A stretch of DNA of 64,000 nucleotides, taken from Paludibacterium purpuratum (GTDB lineage Bacteria > Pseudomonadota > Gammaproteobacteria > Burkholderiales > Chromobacteriaceae). Positions 16,537 through 25,105 of the stretch are shown piece by piece. The stretch lies in assembly GCF_004363805.1 (NCBI RefSeq), contig NZ_SNZP01000002.1, positions 1-64,000 on the forward strand, read 5' to 3'. The notes under the pieces are model-generated. The model did no database searches. It saw only the letters and a list, made by a program, of their open reading frames with translations, and was not told the origin of the DNA. A program made the translations under genes and the position numbers. The first letter of the stretch is position 1. Each line of letters opens with the position of its first letter.

Positions 16537-17378
16537 TTGGATACCCTCCAAGCGCTAGCGTTTTGATGTGCAAAGTTGCGGAATGTCCGGGGCGGCGTCC
16601 CGGTGATTTTTTGGACGGTTCCATTGGGGCGTGAGCCGTGGCCGCTGGCGATGGTTTCAGTCAACTGGCGGAGCACCGCGCCATATTCGAAAGGCATGCC
16701 GTGCTCGATCGCACCCGCGATCCACGCCTCGCGGTCGAGGTTGACATGCGCGATGGCCTGGCCGGTTTCCTCGCTCATGATGGCGGCGGCGTCGGCGACA
16801 GAAAGCGCCTCAGGCCCGGTGAGGCTGTATGCCTCGCCGACATGCGCCAGCGGGTCGGCCAGTGTGATGGCGGCGACTGCGGCGATATCCTGCGCATCGA
16901 TGAATGCTTCCGTGCCATCTCCGGTGGGCACCAAGATAGCCCCGTCTACGGGCTTGAGAAACGTCTCGGTGAAGTTCTGCATGAACCAGGCGGGACGCAG
17001 CACCGTATGGCCAAGCACCTTGCGCTGGCGCAAATCGAGCTCGACGCTACGGGTGGCCACCTCGTTCGGTGCGTGCTCCATGCCATAGGCACTGAGGAAC
17101 GTCACATGCTGTACGCCGCCAGCTTCCGCTTCATCAAGAAATGCGGCGACGTCATCGGCGAAATCGAGGCGCAAGGTCGGTGCCACCAAAAAGACGCGAC
17201 CCACGCCTTCCAGTGCATGCGCGAAACAGTGGCGCCGACTCCAATCGAATGCCACGTCAGCGTTCGAGCGTGCGGCTGTTCGAATGGGCAGGCCAAGCTT
17301 GCGGAGCTCTACGGCAACACGAGAACCTATTTTGCCTGTCGAGCCCAATATGAGAGTGAGGGGGGCTTGTTTGTTCAT
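16533..17378 (-). CDS. NmrA-like NAD(P)-binding oxidoreductase
   Basis: This 281-residue atypical short-chain dehydrogenase has the GSTGKIGSRVA dinucleotide motif near its start and later segments typical of NmrA/TMR-like proteins (HVTFLSAYGMEHAP, LRPAWFMQNF, GDGTEAFIDAQDIAAVA). Such proteins reduce quinones or azo compounds or sense the NADP redox state. The start at 17378 puts the nucleotide motif at the N-terminus, as usual. An AraC gene is divergent 78 bases away, and the VOC gene overlaps the stop. Confidence 0.87.
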   Translation of the reverse strand: MNKQAPLTLILGSTGKIGSRVAVELRKLGLPIRTAARSNADVAFDWSRRHCFAHALEGVGRVFLVAPTLRLDFADDVAAFLDEAEAGGVQHVTFLSAYGMEHAPNEVATRSVELDLRQRKVLGHTVLRPAWFMQNFTETFLKPVDGAILVPTGDGTEAFIDAQDIAAVAAITLADPLAHVGEAYSLTGPEALSVADAAAIMSEETGQAIAHVNLDREAWIAGAIEHGMPFEYGAVLRQLTETIASGHGSRPNGTVQKITGTPPRTFRNFAHQNASAWRVSK

Positions 17379-17456
17379 GAGGGTATGATGCAGTAGACTG
17401 ATGTTCGTCTCAATGTTCCAACCGCTCAAATTTCCATTCGATACGCTCAAACCCAT

Positions 17457-18374
17457 ATGGACTTGCTGCATGACTATCTAACCCGTGCCCGCGCATCCGG
17501 GGCGCTATTCGCGCGCTCGGTCGCACTGCAGCCTTGGGGCCTCACGCTTCCCGGCGCCATCAAGTTGTCGCTACACACCGTGCTGCGAGGATCCATGTGG
17601 TTGTGGGTCGACAAGCCATCCGAAGCGGTATGCCTCCTGCCTGGCGACGTCGCACTGGTCGTTGGCGGCCAAGATCATCACATTGCGCACAAGCCGGACC
17701 CCAATCTTTGCATGTCCCACGAGCAGTTCTGGGCCCGGGATGCCGTCGATGCCGACAACCCCGATGCAGCCATCTTCTTGTGCGGCGCCTATCGGCTGGA
17801 CGGCGATGTGGGCCGTGGTCTCATTCAAGCTTTGCCGCCCATGCTGGTCATTCGGCCGGCAGCGCACGACCAGATTCACGATGTCGTGTCGCTTATTTCT
17901 CGTGTGCTGAGTCATCCAGTGCCGGGTCAGCAAACGGTACTGGATCGACTGCTCGATATCCTTCTTGTGATGGCCATGCGCGAGTCGTTCGAACAGAGCC
18001 CGACCGCGCCGCGCTGGTATCGCGCGGCGACTGATCCGCGGCTTGGCTGCGCCATCCAGGCAATGCATAAGGAACCCGAGCGCCCATGGACCGTGCCGGC
18101 GCTTGCGCAACTCTGTGCCATGTCTCGCCCATCCTTTGCAAGGAACTTCGAGCGTGTGCTTGGCCAAACGCCGATGCAGTACCTGACCGACTGGAGAATC
18201 ACGTTGGCGCGTGACTACCTGCTTGCTGGCGACCTTTCGTTAGAACAGATCGCTCTTCGTACGGGCTACAGCTCATGCAACGCTTTTGCGGCAGCGTTTC
18301 GACGGCATGTGGGTGTGGCGCCTGGTCGATGGCGATCTTCCATTTTAAGCGGTGAACACGGCACAGAGATCTAG
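17457..18374 (+). CDS. AraC-family regulator with cupin-type sensor
   Basis: The 305-residue protein has an N-terminal AraC-type cupin (~10-190, SVALQPWGLTLPG and LWVDKPSEAVCLLPGDVALV) of the cupin_6 type and a C-terminal double helix-turn-helix (~205-295, LAQLCAMSRPSFARNFERVL, ending TGYSSCNAFAAAFRRHVGVA). It is divergent from the NmrA-VOC operon and probably regulates it. Confidence 0.9.
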   Translation: MDLLHDYLTRARASGALFARSVALQPWGLTLPGAIKLSLHTVLRGSMWLWVDKPSEAVCLLPGDVALVVGGQDHHIAHKPDPNLCMSHEQFWARDAVDADNPDAAIFLCGAYRLDGDVGRGLIQALPPMLVIRPAAHDQIHDVVSLISRVLSHPVPGQQTVLDRLLDILLVMAMRESFEQSPTAPRWYRAATDPRLGCAIQAMHKEPERPWTVPALAQLCAMSRPSFARNFERVLGQTPMQYLTDWRITLARDYLLAGDLSLEQIALRTGYSSCNAFAAAFRRHVGVAPGRWRSSILSGEHGTEI

Positions 18375-18525
18375 AGAATCATGTGGTGCGGGGAAGCATC
18401 GCGGCTAAAGCCGCTCGGCCGTTGGCGGAAAATATTCTCCATGGCGCGCGGGCCGTGGGCTATTTTGTGAACAGCGCCAACGCAAACGTCGATGACTCGT
18501 TAGGCGTCCACATGGAGGTAAAACG

Positions 18526-19173
18526 ATGACACGCGTTCGCGTTGCGGGTTTCACCATCTCGCTCGACGGCTATGGTGCCGGCCCGAATCAAGACCTCGAC
18601 CATCCGCTCGGCGAGGGCGGGATGGAACTGCATCAGTGGCTCGTGCCGACACGCACGTTCCAACGGCACTTGTTCGGCCAGGACGGCGGCACGACCGGTG
18701 TCGACGACGACTTCGCCGCCCGTAGCTTTCAGAATGTCGGGGCCTGGATTCTTGGCAGGAATATGTTCGGCCCCATTCGCGGAGAGTGGCCGGACATGAG
18801 CTGGCAAGGCTGGTGGGGCGACAATCCGCCGTATCACGTGCCGGTGTTCGTCTTGACCCACCATGCCCGCGCCCCGCTCGAGATGGCGGGCGGCACCATC
18901 TTCCACTTCGTCACCGGTGGCATCCGCGAAGCGCTCGACCGCGCGCGTGAGGCGGCGGCCGGCATGGACGTGCGCATCGGCGGCGGGCCGAACACCATCC
19001 GGCAGTTTCTGCGCGCGGGCCTGATCGATGAGCTGCACATTGCCATCTCGCCAATCCTGCTCGGCCGGGGGGAATCGCTGTTCGAAGGCTTGGACATGCG
19101 CACACTGGGCTACCAGTGCGTGGAGTTGGTCGCATCGGAAAAGGCTACGCATGTCGTCCTGCGGCGCCAGTGA
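18526..19173 (+). CDS. RibD C-terminal/dihydrofolate-reductase-like protein
   Basis: The 215-residue protein has a DHFR/RibD-C fold: VAGFTISLDGYGAGPNQDL at the start, WILGRNMFGPIRGEW in the middle, then DVRIGGGPNTIRQFLRAGLI and LHIAISPILLGRGESLF. These are standard for the YyaP/YwjB-like reductases that use NADPH. GGAGGT six bases before the ATG fixes the start. The natural substrate is unknown. A 13-bp hairpin follows. Confidence 0.88.
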   Translation: MTRVRVAGFTISLDGYGAGPNQDLDHPLGEGGMELHQWLVPTRTFQRHLFGQDGGTTGVDDDFAARSFQNVGAWILGRNMFGPIRGEWPDMSWQGWWGDNPPYHVPVFVLTHHARAPLEMAGGTIFHFVTGGIREALDRAREAAAGMDVRIGGGPNTIRQFLRAGLIDELHIAISPILLGRGESLFEGLDMRTLGYQCVELVASEKATHVVLRRQ

Positions 19174-19183
19174 ATGAGATTAG

Positions 19184-19215
19184 GCGAGCGGGCCGACAAG
19201 CATCGGCCCGCTCGC
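19184..19215. terminator. Strong hairpin between convergent genes
   Basis: GCGAGCGGGCCGA (19184-19196) pairs perfectly with TCGGCCCGCTCGC (19203-19215), giving a 13-bp GC-rich stem with a six-base loop. It lies between the reductase gene and convergent qorB. The T-tract is weak. Confidence 0.65.
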
Positions 19216-19223
19216 TGCGTCGC

Positions 19224-20075
19224 TTAATTCAGCGCGGCGCTCACGACAGTTTGCCATGCCGTTGTCGGCCGGCCGATGAGCTGGCTTAGCTGCCGGCCGT
19301 CATCGAAGAGCGCCCCCTTGGACACGCCCGTATCGGAGTTCGCCAGGAGTTCGGCGAGCGGCTCCGGCAAGCCGGCGCCAATCAATGCTTTCTTGTATTC
19401 CGCTTCGGGCAGGTTGACGTAGGGAATGGGTTTGCCGCTTTGCTTGGCAATCTCGCCGGCGAATTCACCGAGGGTATACGCGGCATCGCCGGCGAGTTCG
19501 TAAACCTTCCCCGCCTGGTGGTCGCGGGTCAGCACCACGGCGGCCGCTTCGGCGAAGTCTACACGGCTGGCGGAGGCGATGCGGCCGTCGCCGGCGCAGC
19601 CATAAACCGCCCCCAGCGAAAGCGCCGCGCCAATCCCCATTGCGTAGTTTTCGGTGTACCAGCCGTTGCGCAAAAGGACGAACGGCACGCCGGACGCTTT
19701 AATGGCGGCTTCGGTTTCCCGGTGCTCGCCGGCCAGTCCGAGTACCGAGGTATCCGCATGCAAAACACTGGTGTACGCCAACAGTTTGACCGCCCCGCGG
19801 CTTGCCGCCTCGATCACGCTGCGGTGTTGCCGAGCGCGCTGCCCGATTTCGCTGGAGGAGATGAGCAAGAGCTTTTCCACGCCCTGCAAAGCGGCATCCC
19901 AGCTAGCCGGCTGGTCGTAGTCTGCCTGCCGCACTTGCACGCCGAGCGCGGCGATGTCTTTGGCTTTGTCCACATTGCGCACGATGGCGACGATGTCCGC
20001 CGCGGGAATTTTGTTGGTCAATGCGGTAATGACGAGGCGGCCGAGTTGGCCGGTGGCGCCGGTGATCGCAATCAT
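19224..20075 (-). CDS. qorB: NAD(P)H:quinone oxidoreductase, QorB type
   Basis: The 283-residue protein begins MIAITGATGQLGRLVITAL and carries segments typical of QorB/YtfG (ASRVDFAEAAAVVLT, VYELAGDAAYTLGEFA, near C-terminal LANSDTGVSKGALFDDGRQL). QorB reduces quinones with NADPH, limiting redox cycling. The ATG at 20075 gives the usual family length; an open frame further upstream runs through the promoter region and is ignored. The divergent HxlR-type gene matches the ytfG-ytfH pair of enterobacteria. Confidence 0.93.
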   Translation of the reverse strand: MIAITGATGQLGRLVITALTNKIPAADIVAIVRNVDKAKDIAALGVQVRQADYDQPASWDAALQGVEKLLLISSSEIGQRARQHRSVIEAASRGAVKLLAYTSVLHADTSVLGLAGEHRETEAAIKASGVPFVLLRNGWYTENYAMGIGAALSLGAVYGCAGDGRIASASRVDFAEAAAVVLTRDHQAGKVYELAGDAAYTLGEFAGEIAKQSGKPIPYVNLPEAEYKKALIGAGLPEPLAELLANSDTGVSKGALFDDGRQLSQLIGRPTTAWQTVVSAALN

Positions 20076-20133
20076 GATGTCTGCCTTTTCTGTGGTGGAG
20101 AGATAGGATGGAAGCAGAATATCCGCTATACTA

Positions 20134-20160
20134 ACTTTTTGTAAGTACGCACAAAAAAGT
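20134..20160. promoter_or_regulatory. Palindromic operator between qorB and its HxlR regulator
   Basis: ACTTTTTGT and ACAAAAAAGT form an almost perfect dyad around AAGTACGC, six bases before the regulator's ATG. It fits a winged-helix dimer site controlling both divergent genes. Confidence 0.6.
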
Positions 20161-20166
20161 AAGCTT

Positions 20167-20571
20167 ATGATCGAATCGAATAGCGGCAAGCTAGCGCAGG
20201 CGATGCGCCACGGCGATGTACTGGCCGCACAATGCCCTTCACGCGAAATTCTCAAACACGTCACCAGCCAGTGGGGCGTCTTGGTGCTCATGGCGCTGAT
20301 GGGGGGCATGCACCGCTTCAGCGAGCTGCGCCGCAAAATCGGCGGCGTCAGCGAAAAGATGCTGGCGCAGACGCTGCAACAACTGGAACAAGACGGGTTC
20401 GTCAGACGGGTGTCATACCCCGTCGTACCGCCTCATGTGGAATATTCGTTGACGCCGCTGGGCGAAGACATCGGCCGACACATCGAGGCGCTGACGGACT
20501 GGATCGAACACAATCTGCCGAATATCCTTGCGGAGCGAAAAAAACAGCCCGTCGAAAGCGAACGCAAGTAA
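20167..20571 (+). CDS. HxlR-type transcriptional regulator, QorR/YtfH-like
   Basis: The 134-residue winged-helix protein shows the HxlR pattern: CPSREILKHVTSQWGVLVLM with a conserved Cys near residue 24, HRFSELRRKIGGVSEKMLAQ and VPPHVEYSLTPLG. In YtfH/QorR-type regulators the Cys senses quinones or oxidants and releases DNA. It is divergent from qorB and probably represses both genes. Confidence 0.9.
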   Translation: MIESNSGKLAQAMRHGDVLAAQCPSREILKHVTSQWGVLVLMALMGGMHRFSELRRKIGGVSEKMLAQTLQQLEQDGFVRRVSYPVVPPHVEYSLTPLGEDIGRHIEALTDWIEHNLPNILAERKKQPVESERK

Positions 20572-20624
20572 TACCGATCACGCCGCCGCGGCTTGCGTAT
20601 TCATCCGGCGGCGGGTCGGACAGG

Positions 20625-20810
20625 CTAGTGCGATGCTTGGCTCGACTTCCGGCTTCTCCGCCAGATCGCGATATATGGGCGGAACAATAAAAAGGCGATC
20701 AGATTACCGACCAGTGCTGTCAATAACGACATCCAGCCCGGGTGGTTATATACAAACAACACCAAACCTAATTTAACCACCATCAAAGGCATCAAAAAAA
20801 CAAAAGCCAT
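20625..20810 (-). CDS. Putative small membrane protein
   Basis: The 61-residue product is mainly two hydrophobic helices (PLMVVKLGLVLFVYN and LTALVGNLIAFLLF) with a basic tail (WRRSRKSS). No ribosome site is evident at the ATG, and no family is recognised. The hydrophobic layout and AT-rich start region make a real gene plausible but unproven. Confidence 0.4.
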   Translation of the reverse strand: MAFVFLMPLMVVKLGLVLFVYNHPGWMSLLTALVGNLIAFLLFRPYIAIWRRSRKSSQASH

Positions 20811-21039
20811 ATTTAATCGTTTTCATCTAGCCAATTCTGCCGACAGTGTTTATCAAGAATGCCATCGCTTTTACAATCACCAGGGGAAAGCTTAAAAAAT
20901 TTACGTTTCTGGCGTATATTACCTGAGCCAAAGTCATACCGGCACAACAGTGCAGTTACTCTAAATGCTGGCTGTATATTAATAAACCCAATCGTTTCAG
21001 GGTATATTTACAAACCCCTTTTAGTTAAATTCAAATACC

Positions 21040-21357
21040 ATGATAAAAATCAAAACCTTAATCTTGCTCGCCCCTTTGCTGCTCCCCGCAATGTCCGCCT
21101 ATGCCGAAACACCTCAATCGGCTTCGGCCCCTGTGGCAGACCACCCCGCCGGATGTCCGGATACGATCAGCGGTTTTGTCGATGGCAAGGTCAAAGCCGA
21201 AGAAGTTCAACGCTGTATGGGAAAACCTATTAATGAGAACCACAACCCGGATGGGCGGTTTATCTACATGTATGGGTTGAACGAGAATCAGGTGGTCGCC
21301 TTCTTGTTTGATAAGGATGGGATACTCATCAGAAAGCGTGGGTTCCAGAAAAACTGA
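21040..21357 (+). CDS. Exported small protein with BamE-like C-terminus
   Basis: The 105-residue product has a signal peptide (MIKIKTLILLAPLLLPAMSAYA) and a short C-terminal domain (VKAEEVQRCMGKP, GRFIYMYGLNE, VVAFLFDKDGILIRKRGF) that parallels the end of the protein at 9714-10127 in layout. This is an SmpA/BamE-like helix-helix-beta pattern. Two cysteines (CPDT and QRCMG) may form a disulfide. The surrounding DNA is AT-rich compared with its neighbours, which hints at transfer. The role is unknown. Confidence 0.6.
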   Translation: MIKIKTLILLAPLLLPAMSAYAETPQSASAPVADHPAGCPDTISGFVDGKVKAEEVQRCMGKPINENHNPDGRFIYMYGLNENQVVAFLFDKDGILIRKRGFQKN

Positions 21358-21628
21358 TTCGGCCAAGGAGATAGGCCGGGCCGATGGCGCAGTAACACAT
21401 GCCGCTTAACGGGACGAAGTAGCGAAAATACGCTCAACCAAGGGTGTAGAGAAAATAGCGTCAGGCATGTAACGCCAGCAAAAATGTCAAAAGCTTGGCG
21501 GCACCGCATGCGGCGCCGCCATCATACTACCACGTCATAATCGACTGGATTAGCAAGGGTGGACGAGTGGGTGCAGGCCTAGCGGCATGCGTTCGATGGA
21601 GAAAATAGCAAAGCCCGTCAACAGTGTT

Positions 21629-21757
21629 TCAGTGCGGCACGATCAGAGGCACGATGTCGCCGGCATGCTTCCTGATCTGTTTGGCCGCCTTCTTCTCTTT
21701 GGGGGTTAATAAAGGTTGTTTCTTCATTTCTTTATTGGGCTTTCTTGACTTGGGCAT
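21629..21757 (-). CDS. Small lysine-rich protein (42 residues)
   Basis: The ATG at 21757 follows AAGGAG by eight bases and opens MPKSRKPNKEMKKQPLLTPK, a basic stretch, and a C-terminus ending IVPLIVPH. The composition (Lys/Arg-rich first half, 'LTPKEKKAAK' core) resembles small basic proteins found next to housekeeping genes in many proteobacteria, of unknown function. It is well formed but short, and easily missed by length filters. The rest of 21358-22013 shows no other gene. Confidence 0.6.
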   Translation of the reverse strand: MPKSRKPNKEMKKQPLLTPKEKKAAKQIRKHAGDIVPLIVPH

Positions 21758-22013
21758 ACCGATGACTCCTTCGCTGCGTTTTGCTCATAAGCTTCAGAGC
21801 AGAACAAATGCTCACAACCACTGCTTCGTTGCGAGCGGAAAGCCCATTCGCCTTGATGAAGATGGCCTAGACGGCTGTGCGTATGGGCACTCAATCAGCA
21901 TGCGCCGTTTTTCAGAAATAGCCAGTCATATAAATAAATAAAGCGCTTGCAGTTCGACGATACCGTTCCAAGCAGGTTTTCGGGGAAAAAATAACAGGCG
22001 CCATCATGCCGAC

Positions 22014-23327
22014 TTACGGCGTTCCGTCCCGCTGCTTGCGCGCGACGTACCAGGTCATCAACGGAAATGCGGATATGCCATGGACCATGATCGACGTTGC
22101 GACCGTTAGCAAGGTCAGGCTTACCAGATCTTGAGCCAGCGGGCCGGTCACGCCTTGGGCCAAGGCGTACATCAAGTAAAAAATCGAGCCAATACCGCGA
22201 ATCCCGAACCACCCGATGATGATCATTTGATCCCTGCGGAAGGGCTCGCCGGCCATGCCGGTTACGATGGCCAGGGGGCGCACCAGAAGAAAAAGGACCG
22301 GAATGAACCACCATGCCGCCGCGAAGGGGGCAATGCTCGGCAGCAGGATACCCACAACGAGGACAATGAACAGTTCCGCCAGTTTTTCGAGTTGTTCGTT
22401 GAAGCCACGGATTGCCCGGTTCATGGCCGAACTGGCATGGTGTGGATGGGTAAACCAGTTGTCCCGAGCACCGCTGGCGGAAATATTCAAAAGCTCATGG
22501 GCCAACTTGCTGGTTATCGGCAAATCTTTTACGCGGCTGATCGCCAGCCCGGCGGCAAACACAGCCAGGAAGCCGGAAGCCAAACAGGATTGGGCCACGC
22601 CGTAGGAAACGGCGATCAGTCCAAGTGTCAGGAATTCATTCAGGCCCAAGGCATTGCGGTATCGGGTACGCATGTAGACAACCAGTGTCCCGATCAGGGT
22701 GCCGAGTACCGCGCCGATGAGCAGCCCACCGACGGTCGACCAAAGCAGATCCACCACCAGCCAATGCCAGCCCAGGGAGCCCAGCGGGTGAAGGCCCAGC
22801 AGGCCCAGGCCCAGGAGAACGAAGGGAAAGGCCGATCCGTCATTGAGAGCGCCTTCGCCTGCCAGGCTGAAGCGCACCCGATCCGGGCTGGTGCCGGATT
22901 CGGCCTGGATGCCGGTTGCCAGGACGGGATCGGTTGGCGCCAGAATCCCGCCGAGGAGCACCGCCGCACCAAGGGGCAAACCGAGCCCGAGGACGCCGAC
23001 ACAGGCAATGAGGCCAACGGTCATCGCCATGACGGGAAAGGCAAGGCGGAAGGCAGCGATCCAGCGTCGGTCCCGCAGCGGTGCGTTCAGCTTCAGGCCG
23101 ATGGCGAAAATCGAAATGAGCACGGCGACCTCGCTCATCAGCGCGAGTGCATTCGCCTGAGAAAACGGGTCTGCTTCAACGATCCCCATGCCGCCCGGGC
23201 CCAAGAGATAGCCCAGGCCCAGATAGACCATTGCCGCACTGACAGGCAGGCGCGCCAGAAGCGTTCCCGTCAGGAGCATGGTGATGAGTAACAGGCCGAT
23301 CAAGAGCGACCCGTGAGCAACAGTCAT
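22014..23327 (-). CDS. CPA1-type sodium/proton antiporter
   Basis: The 437-residue protein has about 12 membrane helices and the CPA1/NhaP pattern: LGLGYLLGPGGMGIV in an early helix, the ion-site region GGILAPTDPVLATGIQ, GEGALNDGSAFPFVLLGLGL, and the late GWFGIRGIGSIFYLMYAL motif. It exchanges Na+ (or K+) for H+ across the inner membrane, for pH and salt homeostasis. I placed the start at 23327 because the first helix follows at once. Upstream in-frame codons lack hydrophobic or conserved content and no start has a strong ribosome site. Confidence 0.88.
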   Translation of the reverse strand: MTVAHGSLLIGLLLITMLLTGTLLARLPVSAAMVYLGLGYLLGPGGMGIVEADPFSQANALALMSEVAVLISIFAIGLKLNAPLRDRRWIAAFRLAFPVMAMTVGLIACVGVLGLGLPLGAAVLLGGILAPTDPVLATGIQAESGTSPDRVRFSLAGEGALNDGSAFPFVLLGLGLLGLHPLGSLGWHWLVVDLLWSTVGGLLIGAVLGTLIGTLVVYMRTRYRNALGLNEFLTLGLIAVSYGVAQSCLASGFLAVFAAGLAISRVKDLPITSKLAHELLNISASGARDNWFTHPHHASSAMNRAIRGFNEQLEKLAELFIVLVVGILLPSIAPFAAAWWFIPVLFLLVRPLAIVTGMAGEPFRRDQMIIIGWFGIRGIGSIFYLMYALAQGVTGPLAQDLVSLTLLTVATSIMVHGISAFPLMTWYVARKQRDGTP

Positions 23328-23485
23328 AACATGGCCATTTGCCTTTGCGGAGACATCCCGAGGGTGCATCGAACCGAATCCACATGGCTCGGTGAGGCAG
23401 TTCTCGATGGACGGGAAGCCACCCCGCTTCCAATCTAACACGTGCGGTGGGCTGCCAGTTGGCAAGACTCGCAGCGTGCAACGAA

Positions 23486-24376
23486 TCAATCCATCCCGGA
23501 TTCCGTCCCCTTAACCGTGCATTGCACGTATGGTTGCCCGGCAGGTTTTCCAGGAAATGCATAGCCATTGGCCTCTCCGACTTTTCGCAGCATCACCACG
23601 GTCGAGTCGCCGGCGAGATGGGCTTTCTTGATCGCGGATTTGATCGCTAGGGCATCGCCCTCCACAAACAAGGCCAGGAAACCGCCATCGACTTCGGAGA
23701 GGTTCACCGATTGAATGGGCAGACCGCCAAAGGTATAGCTGCCTGGCACCACAATTTCATGATTCCAAATTTGGCTTTGGGGCTGTCGAGTGGCGTTTGC
23801 CAATAAGTCGCCAACACCATGGTTGCCAAGATTCAATTTCTGGCAATTCAGTTGCGCAGCCAGTTTTTTATTCTTGTTAGCCGCCGTGGCCGTTGAAGCG
23901 TTGGCGGTTTGCTTGCCTTTCAAGCGATAGCGGCCATCGAATGGCACATCCCCGAATGTGCTGGCGCAGGACTGTAGGTGTACTTGCACTGCCGATGGCG
24001 CGGGGGCCAACATCATGGTGCAAATACCTTCCGTGTATTGCCACTGCCCTGCTTTGAAAACCAATTGCCCGCTGCCCGAACCGGAGTGAAGATTCGCCGC
24101 CGAACCTTTCTCCATGACTTCAAGCTCGAACTTGCCGCCGGGATGAATGGTCAGCGAGCGCTCGAAATTCCGATCGCTCGCGTCGTAGTGGCCAGGCACG
24201 AGATAGTTACCCGTCTCCGCACTGCTCGATGAATCGGCGTTGCCTTGCAGGGCGTTCTTGATACCTTCCTTCAGCGCCGCCCCCAAATCGAGGGTAAATG
24301 TCTCCGCATGCAGTGCGGAGGAAGAAAGTGCCAGAACGAGGGAGATGGCTCTAAAAGTCAGTCGAAGGTCTGGCAT
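23486..24376 (-). CDS. Exported protein of unknown function
   Basis: The 296-residue product has a signal peptide (LTFRAISLVLALSSSALHA) and a secreted, beta-rich body with four cysteines that could pair as disulfides. A Ser-rich linker (NADSSSSAET) precedes a segment YLVPGHYDASDRNFERSLTI, and a similar strand, VVPGSYTFGG, recurs later, which suggests two related beta domains. TTGGAG lies ahead of the ATG at 24376. No family is recognised. Confidence 0.6.
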   Translation of the reverse strand: MPDLRLTFRAISLVLALSSSALHAETFTLDLGAALKEGIKNALQGNADSSSSAETGNYLVPGHYDASDRNFERSLTIHPGGKFELEVMEKGSAANLHSGSGSGQLVFKAGQWQYTEGICTMMLAPAPSAVQVHLQSCASTFGDVPFDGRYRLKGKQTANASTATAANKNKKLAAQLNCQKLNLGNHGVGDLLANATRQPQSQIWNHEIVVPGSYTFGGLPIQSVNLSEVDGGFLALFVEGDALAIKSAIKKAHLAGDSTVVMLRKVGEANGYAFPGKPAGQPYVQCTVKGTESGMD

Positions 24377-24636
24377 TTTATTGAACTCCAAGTAAACAAA
24401 CGGGGTGGCGCCGCAAGCAGAGCGAGGGGGTTTCTAGGCATTATGGGTGGCACAACCAGAGCCATCAAGCACTTTGTCATAAGTTAACGGCGGCGCCAGA
24501 CCGCCCTGGCCTGCCCGGGGATTTTTGGATCAGCAACACGGGAGATGAGCGACGCCCAACACGTTGGACAGTTTACGGCGAGGGCGGATATGCCTGAGTT
24601 TTGGCTATCACCTACCCCACCGCCTGGAGGAATTAA

Positions 24637-25008
24637 ATGTCGGATGTCATCGGCAATGCACTGTGGTCGGCTTTAGCCGCCATCCTGATTGGACTTTGGC
24701 AAGAGTTCGGCGAGACAAAGATCCCCAAGCTCCAGTGGATTCCCAAAGATCAGGCAGAGCCTGAATTGAAGCGGTCGAAGCGCGCCGTCAGGCAACGCGC
24801 CTGGTTTCTGCTCTCCGCCGCATGCCTCGGTTTCTTTGTCGGCGCGCTCATCCACCTATACATTCGCGGCTTCATGGCGGATCGTCATCTCAATAGCGAG
24901 GCGATCCTTTTTTGTCAGCTAACCGGCGGCTTCTTGATGCCCAATATCCTTATGTTCCTCAACAAGCTGAATATCGAAAAGCACATCGACAGAATGACCG
25001 GGCTGTAA
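24637..25008 (+). CDS. Small membrane protein of unknown function
   Basis: The 123-residue product has one weak helix near the N-terminus, a charged loop, then two clear membrane helices (WFLLSAACLGFFVGALIHLYI and LCQLTGGFLMPNILMFL-like). GGAGG about eight bases before the ATG supports the start. No family is recognised; it stands between unrelated genes. Confidence 0.6.
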   Translation: MSDVIGNALWSALAAILIGLWQEFGETKIPKLQWIPKDQAEPELKRSKRAVRQRAWFLLSAACLGFFVGALIHLYIRGFMADRHLNSEAILFCQLTGGFLMPNILMFLNKLNIEKHIDRMTGL

Positions 25009-25105
25009 TCAGCGCCGGGTAGCGACGGCCACCGCTTCCGGCTCGATCTCAACGGGGCCAAGCACCCGCTAAGCGAGCCGTCAGCGAGAAGGCCGGCAGT
25101 TGCAA

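Noticed and set aside
22131-23291. 386-codon plus-strand frame
   Set aside because: It is the antisense shadow of the antiporter; Gln/His/Gly-rich composition and no motifs.
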